Shown here piece by piece: positions 1-8,295 of a stretch of DNA of 64,000 nucleotides. Each line of letters starts with the position of its first letter. Positions within the stretch are counted from its first letter, which is position 1. This DNA comes from Arthrobacter sp. OV608. GTDB taxonomy: Bacteria > Actinomycetota > Actinomycetes > Actinomycetales > Micrococcaceae. Under the pieces are notes generated by a model that searched no databases, was not told the DNA's origin, and saw only the letters and a list, made by a program, of their open reading frames with translations. The translations under genes and the position numbers were made by a program. The DNA lies in assembly GCA_900110595.1 (NCBI GenBank), contig FOEZ01000001.1:1-64000 (forward strand), written 5' to 3'.

Positions 1-713
1 TTCTTCTTTGCGTAGGTGCGGTGCTTGAGAAATGACTCCCAGCGGGCTTCCCAGGACGCGAACTCGCCCATCCACGATGCTGCCTCATCAAGGTCTGTCA
101 CGTGCGTCAGGGCCTTGGCCAGGGCCAGCAGTTCCTTGCCCGCTTCCAGTTTCGGGCGCAGCGTCAGATGCGTGCGGATGTTCTGGCGGATATGAAACAG
201 GCACCGCTGGACCTTCGTTTCGGGCCAGTGTTCCCGCAGGGCGCTCTCGAGGCCTTTGTGCCCGTCCACGATGGCCACGCCCGGTGCCGGGATCTGCTGC
301 AGGAGCGCTGACCAGGAGGCGTGCTTTTCCCGGTCGCACCACTGCCACGCGATGACGTGGGAACCGCTGTAAGCCACCAGCACGCACCAGCCGTTGAAGT
401 ACGTGCCGTCGAGCATGAGCACCGGATGAATCTCCCCGGTCACCGGCGCCTGCGGGACCACATTCCAGCACCAGGCACTGCGGCGCCGGAAAGTCCGTTC
501 GGAGCCCGCATACCCGCCCTGGCGCTGCTTTCCAATGAGCCAGGACAGGAACGCCGTGAACTCAGCCTTCCTCGTGACATCAACCCGGGCCTGAGTGCTC
601 GAAGCACCACACGATTTACACCGCCACCTCGTCCGGCCCGAACTGGTGGTCCCGTTCTTCACAAGCTTCCGAGCACATACACCACACCTGGGTTGATTCG
701 ATGGAACCGTCAC
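1..713 (-). CDS. IS1249-like transposase, C-terminus beyond window
   Basis: DDE transposase of the IS1249 type. The GTG at 713 gives an N-terminus MTVPSNQPRCGVC, followed by a zinc ribbon with Cys10, Cys13, Cys32 and Cys35. The tracts LDGTYFNGW and AIVDGHKGLE contain the first two catalytic Asp residues; the third catalytic residue lies beyond base 1. About 237 residues are visible, with an open frame from 713 to the window edge. It is clearly related to, but not identical with, the complete transposase next door, so these are two distinct elements rather than a fresh duplication. A GTG start is chosen because the zinc ribbon begins right after it. Confidence 0.8.
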   Translation of the reverse strand, partial: MTVPSNQPRCGVCARKLVKNGTTSSGRTRWRCKSCGASSTQARVDVTRKAEFTAFLSWLIGKQRQGGYAGSERTFRRRSAWCWNVVPQAPVTGEIHPVLMLDGTYFNGWCVLVAYSGSHVIAWQWCDREKHASWSALLQQIPAPGVAIVDGHKGLESALREHWPETKVQRCLFHIRQNIRTHLTLRPKLEAGKELLALAKALTHVTDLDEAASWMGEFASWEARWESFLKHRTYAKK

Positions 714-715
714 TC

Positions 716-736
716 CACATGCTTTCAAAGCATGTG
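716..736. repeat. Palindrome just upstream of transposase A start
   Basis: Two 10-base arms (CACATGCTTT and AAAGCATGTG) around a single base make a near-perfect hairpin ending 3 bases before the transposase GTG. Known parallel: several insertion sequences hide the transposase start in an RNA hairpin to block read-through expression. That role is inferred here. Confidence 0.6.
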
Positions 737-833
737 CAAACCCCTACAACCCCTGTGAACACTGACAACCAAGGCCATCGCGTACACACATTTTGGCCGC
801 TAACCCACAAAACGTGTGTAATTCGCGGGTGTG

Positions 834-1964
834 TCATGTGCGGCCTGCCCATCCTTTGCGGTGCCAGAGGCCTTCGTCTGCGCTGAGTCCGGTGCTGTAG
901 AGCTCGGGTCCGAGTTTCTGCTCGATCATGGTCCCGGCTTCGGTCTTGGTTGGACGGTAATGCTCGGTTTTGATGAGTTTGGCCGGTGGCAGGGGTTGTT
1001 CGCTGTGGAGGTAGAGGTACCACTCGATCGCGCGTTTGCGGTGCTCTTCGCTCATGCCGCGGTGGGCCCGGAGCAGCAACCGGAGTTGGGCGTTGGTGCC
1101 GCCTTCGATGCGGTTGGTCGTTGAGGCGATCTGCAGCCCGGCGAACTCAGCGCGCAGGTAGGTGAAAAGTGTGCCGGCTTGGCTGAGTCGTTCCAGCAGC
1201 CGGTAGGCCTTACGGAGCCTGTCGTGGGTGTACCACCAGGCCTGATTCGCCCTGACCCAGCCCGGCACAATGGCACTGCCGCTCCGGTAGGTGCGGGCTT
1301 TGACCAGGTGTCCGTAACTCTGATGCCAGTCGTTCAACCCGCCCAGCCACGCGGCGGCCTCGTCCGCGGTCGTGATCCTCGTCAGGGCCCTTGCTAGCCG
1401 CAGTAGCGCCTTGCCCGCTTCAGTCCTGGGACGGCCTGTCAGGTAGGTCCGGACGTTCCGTTGGACGTGGACCAGACACCGTTGAACCGCGGTCTCACTC
1501 CAGCACTCGGACAGGGCCGCTGCGATCCCTGAGCCGCCATCGGTGACCACGACGGTGGGGGCGGGGAACCGGGCGAGCAGGGCAGCCCACGCGGCCTTCT
1601 TCTCGGTATCGCACCACTGCCAACCCAGCACGTGATCCCCGGCCACAGCGATCAGGCAGCACCACGAGCCGACATAGATCCCGTCGACCTGAATCTGGTC
1701 ATGGACCTCGCCCGTGACCGGAATCTCGGGGGCGATGTTCCAGCACCATCCGGTGCGGCGGCGGAAAGAACGGGCCGTGCCGAATGAGGTTGCCGCGGAC
1801 TGATTCGCCGTGCCTAGCAGCCAGCCCAGAAATGCGTCCAATTCAGCCCGGCGGCTCACATCAGGACGCTCACTCGAGCGGCTTGCTCCGCACTCCAGAC
1901 ACCGGTACCGCTGTTTGCCGGCGGCTGTTCTCCCGTTCCGAACCAGCCCGCGGCCACAAATCAA
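834..1964 (-). CDS. IS1249-like transposase
   Basis: Full-length transposase of the IS1249 type (IS256 superfamily), about 376 residues. It has a zinc ribbon (CGRG...CLECG), a first Asp in QVDGIYVG, a second Asp in VVTDGGSGI and a catalytic Glu in TNRIEGGTNAQLR, giving an intact DDE set. The start is uncertain. The TTG at 1964 falls inside the first CxxC, because the codons just upstream read LEC; the true start may lie a few codons upstream, for example CTG at about 1973, before an in-frame stop at about 2000. No frameshift is visible, so the protein should be active. Confidence 0.85.
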   Translation of the reverse strand: MICGRGLVRNGRTAAGKQRYRCLECGASRSSERPDVSRRAELDAFLGWLLGTANQSAATSFGTARSFRRRTGWCWNIAPEIPVTGEVHDQIQVDGIYVGSWCCLIAVAGDHVLGWQWCDTEKKAAWAALLARFPAPTVVVTDGGSGIAAALSECWSETAVQRCLVHVQRNVRTYLTGRPRTEAGKALLRLARALTRITTADEAAAWLGGLNDWHQSYGHLVKARTYRSGSAIVPGWVRANQAWWYTHDRLRKAYRLLERLSQAGTLFTYLRAEFAGLQIASTTNRIEGGTNAQLRLLLRAHRGMSEEHRKRAIEWYLYLHSEQPLPPAKLIKTEHYRPTKTEAGTMIEQKLGPELYSTGLSADEGLWHRKGWAGRT

Positions 1965-1997
1965 ACATTCCAGAGATATGCAAGCACCCCAGCCACC

Positions 1998-2016
1998 CTA
2001 AGCTTCAAAAGCTTAG
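1998..2016. repeat. Palindrome upstream of transposase B start
   Basis: CTAAGCTT and AAGCTTAG flank a 3-base loop about 30 bases before the transposase start. It occupies the same relative place as the palindrome at 716-736 in IS A but has a different sequence, which suggests conserved structure rather than sequence. Confidence 0.55.
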
Positions 2017-2156
2017 CTATCCCGGATTTCCCGCGCGCTTACTGGGAAGCAAGCCCCTCCCATACACACGTTTTGTCCTATAACCCGGCAGGCCCCCTGC
2101 GTGACAAGCTCCCCGTTTCGCCGTAGCTTTGCGGCATCTGAGGGATGGGGAAACGT

Positions 2157-2978
2157 ATGGGCTTTCTTGACGAAATCATGGTTCCGTTCCGGTGGCTGGT
2201 GTCCGCCATCATGGTTGGGTTCCATGACGGGCTGGGCGCCTTCGGGATGCCGGCAGCCAGCGGCTGGACGTGGACCCTGTCCATCATCGGGCTGGTACTG
2301 GTGATCCGGGCCGCCCTGATTCCGATTTTCCTGCAGCAGGTGAAAGCCCAGCGCCGGATGCGGCTGCTGCAGCCGGACCTGATGAAGCTGCAGGAAAAAT
2401 ACCAGGGCAAAACAGACGCAGTTTCCCGCCAGGCAATGGCCCAGGAACAGATGGCACTGTACAAGAAGCACGGGACCAACCCCTTCTCGGCATGCCTGCC
2501 CCTGCTGATCCAGCTGCCCTTCTTCCTCGCGCTGTTCCAGGTCCTGTCCGGCATCAGCACACTTGCCCGCCAGGGCCAGGGGATTGGTGCCATGAGCCGC
2601 GACCTGGTGGTGCAGTTCGACCAGTCCGGCATCCTCGGCGCCCCGCTCACCGCATCGGTTTTGCACGGCGGCGGGGACCAGGCCGCCGTCGTGATCCTGA
2701 CCGTCCTGATGATCCTCGCCATGACCGCGGCGCAGTTCCTCACCCAAAGGCTGATCCTCGCGCGGAATGCATCCACAGGGACGCCGGAACCGCCTTTTAT
2801 GCGGCAGCAGAAGATCCTGCTCTACAGCCTGCCGCTGGTGTTCGGCCTGGGCGGCATCCTCTTCCCCATCGGCGTGCTGATCTACTGGACCGTGACAAAT
2901 ATCTGGACCCTGGCCCAGCAGTTCTTCGTCCGGGACCGGCAGTCCGCCGGCGGTGACGGCCGGCCGGACGCGTCGTAG
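2157..2978 (+). CDS. yidC: YidC/Oxa1-family membrane protein insertase
   Basis: Inserts proteins into the cytoplasmic membrane, with or without SecYEG. The start at 2157 (MGFLDEIMVPFRWL) is preferred over the ATG at 2145 because GGGGAA lies at the right distance and the family N-terminus fits. This gives 273 residues. Hydrophobic segments are seen near residues 10-30, 38-62, 110-130, 180-200 and 225-255. The Arg in LVIRAALIPIF is the conserved groove arginine, and FSACLPLLIQLPFF is the typical second core segment. It lacks the large periplasmic domain, as in Gram-positive YidC. Actinobacteria usually have another copy near the origin, so this is probably a second paralogue. IS B lies only 80 bases upstream and may have separated it from its native promoter. 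Confidence 0.93.
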   Translation: MGFLDEIMVPFRWLVSAIMVGFHDGLGAFGMPAASGWTWTLSIIGLVLVIRAALIPIFLQQVKAQRRMRLLQPDLMKLQEKYQGKTDAVSRQAMAQEQMALYKKHGTNPFSACLPLLIQLPFFLALFQVLSGISTLARQGQGIGAMSRDLVVQFDQSGILGAPLTASVLHGGGDQAAVVILTVLMILAMTAAQFLTQRLILARNASTGTPEPPFMRQQKILLYSLPLVFGLGGILFPIGVLIYWTVTNIWTLAQQFFVRDRQSAGGDGRPDAS

Positions 2979-3025
2979 GGGCCCCTGCCCTTACGCAAAG
3001 CCACCCGCACCGGCAGAATGGGCGG

Positions 3026-3583
3026 ATGGGCCAGCTCATCTACTCGGGCATCACCTCTTTGGACGGCTACCTCGCGGACAGCAAGGGCAACTTTGACTGG
3101 AGCGCGCCGGACGAGGAAGTCCACGCCTTCGTGAACGACCTGGAGCGCGACGCCGGCACGTACCTGTTCGGCCGGCGCATGTACGAGGTCATGTCCGTAT
3201 GGGACACGATGGGCGGGCCCGAGGATCCGCCGGTCATCCAGGATTTTGCCCGGATCTGGCGCGGGGCAGACAAGGTTGTCTACTCCTCTTCGCTCGCCCA
3301 TGCCACCACTGCCCGCACCCGGGTGGAGCGCAGCTTCAACCCCGATGCCGTGCGGGAGCTGAAGGCGGGCACGGACCGGAATATCGGCATTGGCGGTGCC
3401 ACCCTCGCCGCCGCCGCGCTCCGTGCCGGGCTGGTGGACGAATGCCAGATCTTCGTCAACCCGGTGGCGGTGGGAGGCGGTTTGCGGTACCTGCCTGACG
3501 GACTTAACCTGCGGCTCGACCTCCTCGACGAGCACCGGTTCGGCAACGGCGTGGTGTACCTCCGCTACCGTTGCCTGGGCTAA
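3026..3583 (+). CDS. Dihydrofolate reductase/RibD-like family protein
   Basis: A 185-residue single-domain protein of the RibD C-terminal (DHFR-like) fold. It opens with the family tract YSGITSLDGYLAD, has GRRMYEVM in the middle and a dinucleotide-binding GIGGATLAAAAL near residue 120, and ends with the conserved VNPVAVGGGLRYLP. Family members are NADPH-dependent reductases whose substrates are mostly unknown; there is no evidence that this one replaces the dfrA enzyme encoded at 21330. CAGAAT sits 6 bases before the ATG, so transcription may be leaderless. The next gene follows after 17 bases in the same direction. Confidence 0.85.
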   Translation: MGQLIYSGITSLDGYLADSKGNFDWSAPDEEVHAFVNDLERDAGTYLFGRRMYEVMSVWDTMGGPEDPPVIQDFARIWRGADKVVYSSSLAHATTARTRVERSFNPDAVRELKAGTDRNIGIGGATLAAAALRAGLVDECQIFVNPVAVGGGLRYLPDGLNLRLDLLDEHRFGNGVVYLRYRCLG

Positions 3584-3600
3584 AGGGCAGAATGGGGGAC

Positions 3601-4257
3601 ATGACACGCATCGCAATTATCGGCGGCCACGGCAAAGTGGCCCTCCGTCTGTCCACCCTGCTGGCGGAAGAAGGCCACGCCGTCACCTCGTTCATCCGCA
3701 ACCCGGACCATGCCGCCGACGTTACGGAAACGGGCGCCACGCCGTCGGTCCTTGACGTGGAGAATTCGACGACGGCGGCCCTCGCCGACGCGCTGCAGGG
3801 CCACGACGCCGTGGTCTGGTCCGCCGGTGCTGGCGGCGGGAACCCGGACCGGACGTACGCCGTGGACCGGGATGCCGCCATCCGCTCCATGGACGCGGCA
3901 GGGCAGGCCGGCGTCGACCGCTACGTGATGGTGTCCTACCTGGGCGCCCGCAAGGACCACGGCGTGCCGTCGGACCATGGCTTTTTCGCCTACGCCGAGG
4001 CCAAGGCAGCGGCGGACGAATACCTCCGCGGCACCGGCCTTGCCTGGACCATATTGGGTCCGGGGGCACTCACGGACAAGCCGGGCACCGGCATGATCAC
4101 TGTGGACCCTGATCCTGCGGGGGAGCGGGCAACATCGCGCAGCAACACTGCCATCGTGGCGGCAGCGGTGCTGGACCTGCCGCAGACGGCAGGCAAGACC
4201 ATTGAGTTCTGCGACGGTTCGCTGCCTGTCGCCGCGGCGCTGGAGTCGCTTAGCTGA
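3601..4257 (+). CDS. NAD(P)-binding SDR-like oxidoreductase
   Basis: A 218-residue atypical short-chain dehydrogenase of the NmrA/NAD(P)-binding Rossmann type. The N-terminus TRIAIIGGHGKVALRL is the dinucleotide-binding loop. A central YVMVSYLGAR plus a downstream YAEAKAAAD supplies a Tyr-Lys pair in the usual catalytic position, and the tail TILGPGALTD is family-typical. The reaction is unknown; relatives include epimerases and stress reductases. The ATG at 3601 follows GGGGGAC, and a CAGAAT hexamer lies 7 bases upstream, as for the preceding gene. It converges with the ROK regulator gene, overlapping it by 8 bases. Confidence 0.85.
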   Translation: MTRIAIIGGHGKVALRLSTLLAEEGHAVTSFIRNPDHAADVTETGATPSVLDVENSTTAALADALQGHDAVVWSAGAGGGNPDRTYAVDRDAAIRSMDAAGQAGVDRYVMVSYLGARKDHGVPSDHGFFAYAEAKAAADEYLRGTGLAWTILGPGALTDKPGTGMITVDPDPAGERATSRSNTAIVAAAVLDLPQTAGKTIEFCDGSLPVAAALESLS

Positions 4258-5455
4258 GCGGTGCCGCCAGTGCCAGATCCAGGGAGTGCTTCTCCACGTA
4301 GTCAAGGGCGGCGCGGACAGCACCCACGGTGACAATCGAGTCGCCCAGCGGTGAGACCGCTACCCTCGGGGGTGTGGCTGTGAGCTCAGTCAGCCGCCGG
4401 CCGATCGGTTCCAGCAGCACGCCGGCGGAGTTGGCCACTGCGCCGCCGATCACCACCAGCTCCGGGTTCAGCATCGTGGATACCGCACCAATGATGCGGG
4501 CCAACCTGTCCGCCAGGCGGTCCAGGATGTCCAGTGCCACTTCATCCCCGCCAGCGGCGGCGGCGAACACCTGCTCTGCCTCGACCCCGCCGGAGGCAGG
4601 GGCTCGGAGGGATGTCCTGGCGTTGCCGGCCATCGCCTCGGCGGCCCAGGTCCTGGCAAGGCTCGCGATCCCGAACGTGTCGCCCACGCCCTGGACATGC
4701 TCGAGGAACGCGAGTTCGCCGGCGCCGCCGCGGCTGCCATGCAGCAGCCGCCCGCCGTCCACCACTCCCGCACCGAATCGTTCGCTGGCAAGGATTACTA
4801 CGACGTCGTCGATTCCCGCGGCCGCGCCCTGCCACCGCTCGCCCAGAGCGGCAAGGTTGGCATCGTTTTCCAGCAGCACCGTCCAGCCGTGGCGGTCCCG
4901 CAGCGCCGACTTCAGCCCGACGTCGAACAATCCCCAGAAGTGCTGGGCGGCCAGCACGTCCCCGTTGCGGTCCACCGGCGCGGCGATGCCGGCGCAGGCG
5001 GCGAGCACGGCTTCCGGGGAGGCGCCCACCTGGTCCAAGGCCGCAAGGGCGGCGCGGTCGATGACCGAGATGCGCTCCTCGGCGGAGATTTCCGCTTCCG
5101 CAAACGGCTGGCTTGACCGGCCGAGCGTTTTCCCCCGAAGGTCGGATACCACCACTGTTGCCTTGGAAACGCCCACGTCCATCCCGAGGACGTAGCCGGC
5201 GCGCTCGTTGAGCTCGAACCGCCTGGCCGGGCGCCCCTTCTGGTATTCGCCGAAGGCGCGCTGGTTCTCCAGTTCCCGGATCCAGCCCCGATCCTTAAGG
5301 TCTTCGCAGACGGCGATGGCGGTAGCTCGCGTCAGCCCGGTTGCCTCCATGACCTCGGTGACCCTGACCACGGTGGCGGAGCGCATGAATTCCAGGACTG
5401 CTCCGGCGCTCACCCGGCGCAACAACTGCGGCGTGGCAGCGGTGGTTTCAGCCAT
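4250..5455 (-). CDS. ROK-family transcriptional regulator
   Basis: Sugar-responsive repressor type, 401 residues from the ATG at 5455, which has AGAAAGG upstream. The N-terminal winged helix spans about residues 10-80 (LEFMRSATVVRVTEVMEATG then LTRATAIAVCEDLK). The kinase-like ROK domain begins at GMDVGVSKATVVV. ENDANLAALGERW matches the ROK signature. Odd point: the zinc-binding segment of ROK proteins (GELGH followed by CxCGxxGC) is absent; the aligned region reads GELAFLEHVQGVGDTFG with no Cys. The gene is divergent from the GH13 glucosidase, which it probably controls together with itself through the AT-rich gap. Confidence 0.88.
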   Translation of the reverse strand: MAETTAATPQLLRRVSAGAVLEFMRSATVVRVTEVMEATGLTRATAIAVCEDLKDRGWIRELENQRAFGEYQKGRPARRFELNERAGYVLGMDVGVSKATVVVSDLRGKTLGRSSQPFAEAEISAEERISVIDRAALAALDQVGASPEAVLAACAGIAAPVDRNGDVLAAQHFWGLFDVGLKSALRDRHGWTVLLENDANLAALGERWQGAAAGIDDVVVILASERFGAGVVDGGRLLHGSRGGAGELAFLEHVQGVGDTFGIASLARTWAAEAMAGNARTSLRAPASGGVEAEQVFAAAAGGDEVALDILDRLADRLARIIGAVSTMLNPELVVIGGAVANSAGVLLEPIGRRLTELTATPPRVAVSPLGDSIVTVGAVRAALDYVEKHSLDLALAAPLS

Positions 5456-5491
5456 GCTGTTGACCTTTCTGCGGATTGCACCAGATAATAC

Positions 5492-5530
5492 TTGGGCAAC
5501 TAAATTTAGATTCAAAATAAATATAGTCGA
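5492..5530. promoter_or_regulatory. AT-rich divergent control region with palindrome
   Basis: The 97-base gap between the ROK regulator and the glucosidase is strikingly AT-rich for this genome. It contains the perfect 10-bp palindrome CTAAATTTAG at 5500-5509, with TTGGGC (5492-5497) and AAATAA (5515-5520) spaced 17 bases apart as a possible rightward promoter overlapping it. A repressor operator is inferred. Confidence 0.45.
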
Positions 5531-5552
5531 CAAGAAGCAAAGGATCACCCCC

Positions 5553-7265
5553 TTGTCCACCACCGCCACCCTGGCAACCCTGTCCGATTCCGACCGCCTG
5601 GCCGATCCGAACTGGTGGCGCCAGGCCTCCGTCTACCAGATCTATCCGCGCAGCTTCGCCGACTCGAACGGTGACGGCATCGGCGACCTCAGGGGCATCA
5701 CCTCCAAGGTTCCCTACCTGAAATCGCTCGGGATCGACGCCGTCTGGCTGAGCCCGTTCTACCCCTCGGCATTGGCTGACGGCGGCTACGACGTGGACGA
5801 CTACCGCGATGTGGACCCCAAGCTGGGAACCCTGGCGGACTTTGACGAGATGGCCAAGGCGCTGCACGACGCCGGCATCAAGCTGATCGCCGACATCGTG
5901 CCCAACCACTCCTCGAACAGGCACCAGTGGTTCCAGGAGGCCCTCGCCTCGCCCAAGGGCTCGCCCGCCCGCGACCGCTATATCTTCCGCGACGGGAAGG
6001 GCCCCAACGGCGAGTTCCCGCCGTCGGACTGGGACTCAGTGTTCGGCGGACCGGCCTGGGAACGGATCACCGAACCCGACGGCACCCCGGGCCAGTGGTA
6101 CATGCACATCTTCGCCAAGGAGCAGCCGGACCTGAACTGGTCCAATCGGGAAATCCGTGAGGACTTCCTCAAGACCCTGCGCTTCTGGTCAGACCGCGGC
6201 GTGGACGGCTTCCGCGTGGATGTGGCGCACGCGCTCACCAAGGACCTGACCGAACCGCTGCTCTCCAAGCTGGAACTGAGCGCGGCCAACACCGGTGTGG
6301 ACGGGTTCGACGACGGCACGCACCCCTTCTGGGACCGGGACGAAGTCCACGAGATTTACGCCGAGTGGCGGGAGGTGTTCAACGAGTACAACCCGCCGCG
6401 CACCGCCGTCGCTGAAGCATGGGTCCATGCCACCCGCCGGGCCCGCTACGCCAGCCCGCAGGGGCTCGGCCAGGCCTTCAATTTCGACCTCCTGCAGGCC
6501 GACTTCGACGCCGCCGAGTACAAGGAAATCATCACCCGCAACCTGGCCGAGGCTGCTGCCACCGGAGCCTCCTCCACCTGGGTGTTCTCCAACCACGACG
6601 TGGTCCGCCACGCCACCCGCTACGGCCTGCCCCAGGTATCCAAAGGCAAGGCCGGCACCAAGGGCCAGGACGGCAAGGACTGGCTGCTCGCCGGCGGACC
6701 CAAGGAGGAGCTGGACGTGGAGCTCGGTGAACGCCGTGCCCGCGCCGCCACCCTGCTGATGCTCGCCGTGCCGGGCTCGGCCTACCTGTACCAGGGCGAG
6801 GAACTGGGCCTGCAGGAAGTCGCCGAGATCCCTGAGTCCGAGCGCCAGGACCCCTCCTTCTTCCGCAACAAGGGCGTGGAGATCGGCCGCGACGGCTGCC
6901 GCGTCCCGCTGCCCTGGAACGTTGAGGGAACCTCCTTCGGCTTTGGCGACGGCGGTGCCCACCTGCCCCAGCCCGACTGGTTCAGCAAATACGCCGTGGA
7001 AGCGCAGGACGGAACGCAAGGCTCCACGCTGGAGCTCTACCGCAAGGCCCTGAAACTCCGGCGCGAACTGCTGACCGGCGAGGAGCTGGCATGGGTGGAG
7101 ACCGGCAGCCCGGACGTCCTGCACTTCCGCCGCCCCAATGGCTGGCAGTCCGTCACCAACTTCGGGAACACCGCCGTCGGCCTGCCTGCCGGCGAGGTCC
7201 TGGTCAGCAGCGCCCCGCTTGAAGACGGCAAGCTGCCCGCCAACACCACTGCATGGCTGCGCTGA
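5553..7265 (+). CDS. GH13 alpha-glucosidase
   Basis: Hydrolyses alpha-glucosidic bonds in maltose, sucrose-like sugars or isomalto-oligosaccharides; likely cytoplasmic, as no signal peptide is seen. It has 570 residues. The start is TTG at 5553 with AAAGGA 8 bases before; the frame is open further upstream but runs into the divergent regulator. The (beta/alpha)8 barrel begins at WWRQASVYQIYPRSF. Catalytic residues are Asp223 (GFRVDVAH), Glu288 (AVAEAWVH) and Asp349 (FSNHDVVRH). The set matches the GH13 oligo-1,6-glucosidase/alpha-glucosidase group. The flanking ROK regulator and aldo/keto reductase suggest a small carbohydrate-use locus. Exact substrate is not readable from sequence. Confidence 0.92.
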   Translation: MSTTATLATLSDSDRLADPNWWRQASVYQIYPRSFADSNGDGIGDLRGITSKVPYLKSLGIDAVWLSPFYPSALADGGYDVDDYRDVDPKLGTLADFDEMAKALHDAGIKLIADIVPNHSSNRHQWFQEALASPKGSPARDRYIFRDGKGPNGEFPPSDWDSVFGGPAWERITEPDGTPGQWYMHIFAKEQPDLNWSNREIREDFLKTLRFWSDRGVDGFRVDVAHALTKDLTEPLLSKLELSAANTGVDGFDDGTHPFWDRDEVHEIYAEWREVFNEYNPPRTAVAEAWVHATRRARYASPQGLGQAFNFDLLQADFDAAEYKEIITRNLAEAAATGASSTWVFSNHDVVRHATRYGLPQVSKGKAGTKGQDGKDWLLAGGPKEELDVELGERRARAATLLMLAVPGSAYLYQGEELGLQEVAEIPESERQDPSFFRNKGVEIGRDGCRVPLPWNVEGTSFGFGDGGAHLPQPDWFSKYAVEAQDGTQGSTLELYRKALKLRRELLTGEELAWVETGSPDVLHFRRPNGWQSVTNFGNTAVGLPAGEVLVSSAPLEDGKLPANTTAWLR

Positions 7266-7296
7266 TGTCCGTCAGGCGCAAGGGGCTGTCTGCCTG

Positions 7297-8238
7297 ATGC
7301 AGGAACTCATCTATGGCTGCATGGGCCTGGGCGGCGGCTGGTCCAACGAGCCGCATGCCGTTGAGCATGTGGACGAGGCCGCTGCCGCCGTCGAGGCCGC
7401 CCTGGATGCCGGGATCACGCTGTTCGACCACGCTGACATCTACCGCAGCGGCAAGTCCGAGGCGGTCTTCGGCGAGGTGCTGGCCGCAACTCCCGGGCTC
7501 CGGGAGCGGATCCGGCTGCAGACCAAGTGCGGGATCAGGCTCAATGAACGCGGCCTGCAAACCCACTACGACCTCAGCCGTGAATCCATCCTGGAACGGG
7601 TCAATGAAAGCCTGAAGCGGCTGCGGACGGACTACGTGGACATCCTCCTGCTGCACCGCCCGGACCCCCTGGCCGACCCGGCGGAGGTGGCTGCCGCCGT
7701 CGGACAGTTGATGGCGGAAGGCAAGGTCCGGCAGCTGGGCGTATCCAACATGTCCGGGGCCCAGATCGAGGCGCTCCAGGACCGGCTGGAAACGCCGGTG
7801 GTGGCCAACCAGCTGGAAATGAGCCTGCTTAGGCGCGCATGGCTCGAAAGCCAGGTCCTGGTGAATCACGCCGAGCATCTGGACTACAGCTTCCCGCACG
7901 GCACCCTGGAGTACTGCGTCCGGAACTCCATCACGTTGCAGGCCTACGGCTCCCTGGCCAGGGGCCTCTACACGGGTGCGGAACCTGACAGCCAAACGTC
8001 GGCCGAGGCGGCCACCGCCGGGCTGGTGGCGGAACTGGCGGGGGAGTATGGCAGCTCCGGGGAGTCGGTGCTGCTGGGGTGGCTGATGAAGCATCCTGCC
8101 GGCATTGCGCCGGTGATCGGAACGGTCAACCCTGGACGCATCCGGGCCTGTGCCGATGCTGCCCGCGTGGCCCAGGCCATGAGCCGGGCGGACTGGTACA
8201 AACTTTGGGTCACTGCGCGGGGCAGCAACATCCCCTGA
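7297..8238 (+). CDS. Aldo/keto reductase
   Basis: NADPH-dependent carbonyl reductase of the AKR superfamily, 313 residues. The catalytic tetrad is complete: Asp44 and Tyr49 (FDHADIY), Lys77 (LQTKCG) and His120 (LLLHRPD). The cofactor-binding tail GWLMKHPAGIAPVIGT is typical. It starts 31 bases after the glucosidase stop and is probably co-transcribed, so a sugar-derived aldehyde or ketose is a reasonable but unproven substrate. The start at 7297 (MQELIYGCMGLGGG) is chosen over earlier in-frame codons that lie inside the glucosidase gene. A stem-loop at 8256-8295 follows. Confidence 0.9.
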   Translation: MQELIYGCMGLGGGWSNEPHAVEHVDEAAAAVEAALDAGITLFDHADIYRSGKSEAVFGEVLAATPGLRERIRLQTKCGIRLNERGLQTHYDLSRESILERVNESLKRLRTDYVDILLLHRPDPLADPAEVAAAVGQLMAEGKVRQLGVSNMSGAQIEALQDRLETPVVANQLEMSLLRRAWLESQVLVNHAEHLDYSFPHGTLEYCVRNSITLQAYGSLARGLYTGAEPDSQTSAEAATAGLVAELAGEYGSSGESVLLGWLMKHPAGIAPVIGTVNPGRIRACADAARVAQAMSRADWYKLWVTARGSNIP

Positions 8239-8255
8239 CCACCCCCATGGAGCAG

Positions 8256-8295
8256 CAGCAGGTGCCGTATGGGACTCCCATTGCGGCACCTGCTG
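8256..8295 (+). terminator. Stem-loop after aldo/keto reductase gene
   Basis: Perfect 12-bp inverted repeat, CAGCAGGTGCCG at 8256-8267 and its complement at 8284-8295, with a second small palindrome in the loop (ATGGGA/TCCCAT). There is no T-run, so termination efficiency is uncertain. Confidence 0.5.

Larger units (their letters stand above)
1..803 (-). mobile_element. IS1249-like insertion sequence A, partial
   Basis: The 5' portion of an IS256-superfamily element of the IS1249 type lies here and its other end is outside the window. It carries the transposase at 1-713 on the minus strand. Its right end probably contains TACACACATTTTGG at 783-796, which resembles the right terminal repeat of the neighbouring element (TACACACGTTTTGT, 2063-2076). 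The boundary near 803 is inferred from this similarity; no target duplication could be confirmed because the left end is missing. Confidence 0.6.
807..2076 (-). mobile_element. IS1249-like insertion sequence B, complete
   Basis: A complete element of about 1.27 kb with a perfect 14-bp terminal inverted repeat, ACAAAACGTGTGTA at 807-820 and its reverse complement at 2063-2076, flanking one transposase gene. Imperfect pairing may extend a few bases outward (GCTAAC on the left, TATAAC on the right), so the exact tips are uncertain by about 8 bases. No clean 8-9 bp target duplication, as IS256-family elements usually make, is obvious. The element abuts the end of IS A and sits 80 bases from yidC. 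Confidence 0.75.

Noticed and set aside
616..1023. Minus-strand frame spanning the junction of the two insertion sequences
   Set aside because: It reads the transposase A zinc-ribbon region out of frame and has no start signal; the correct frame is the one beginning at 713.
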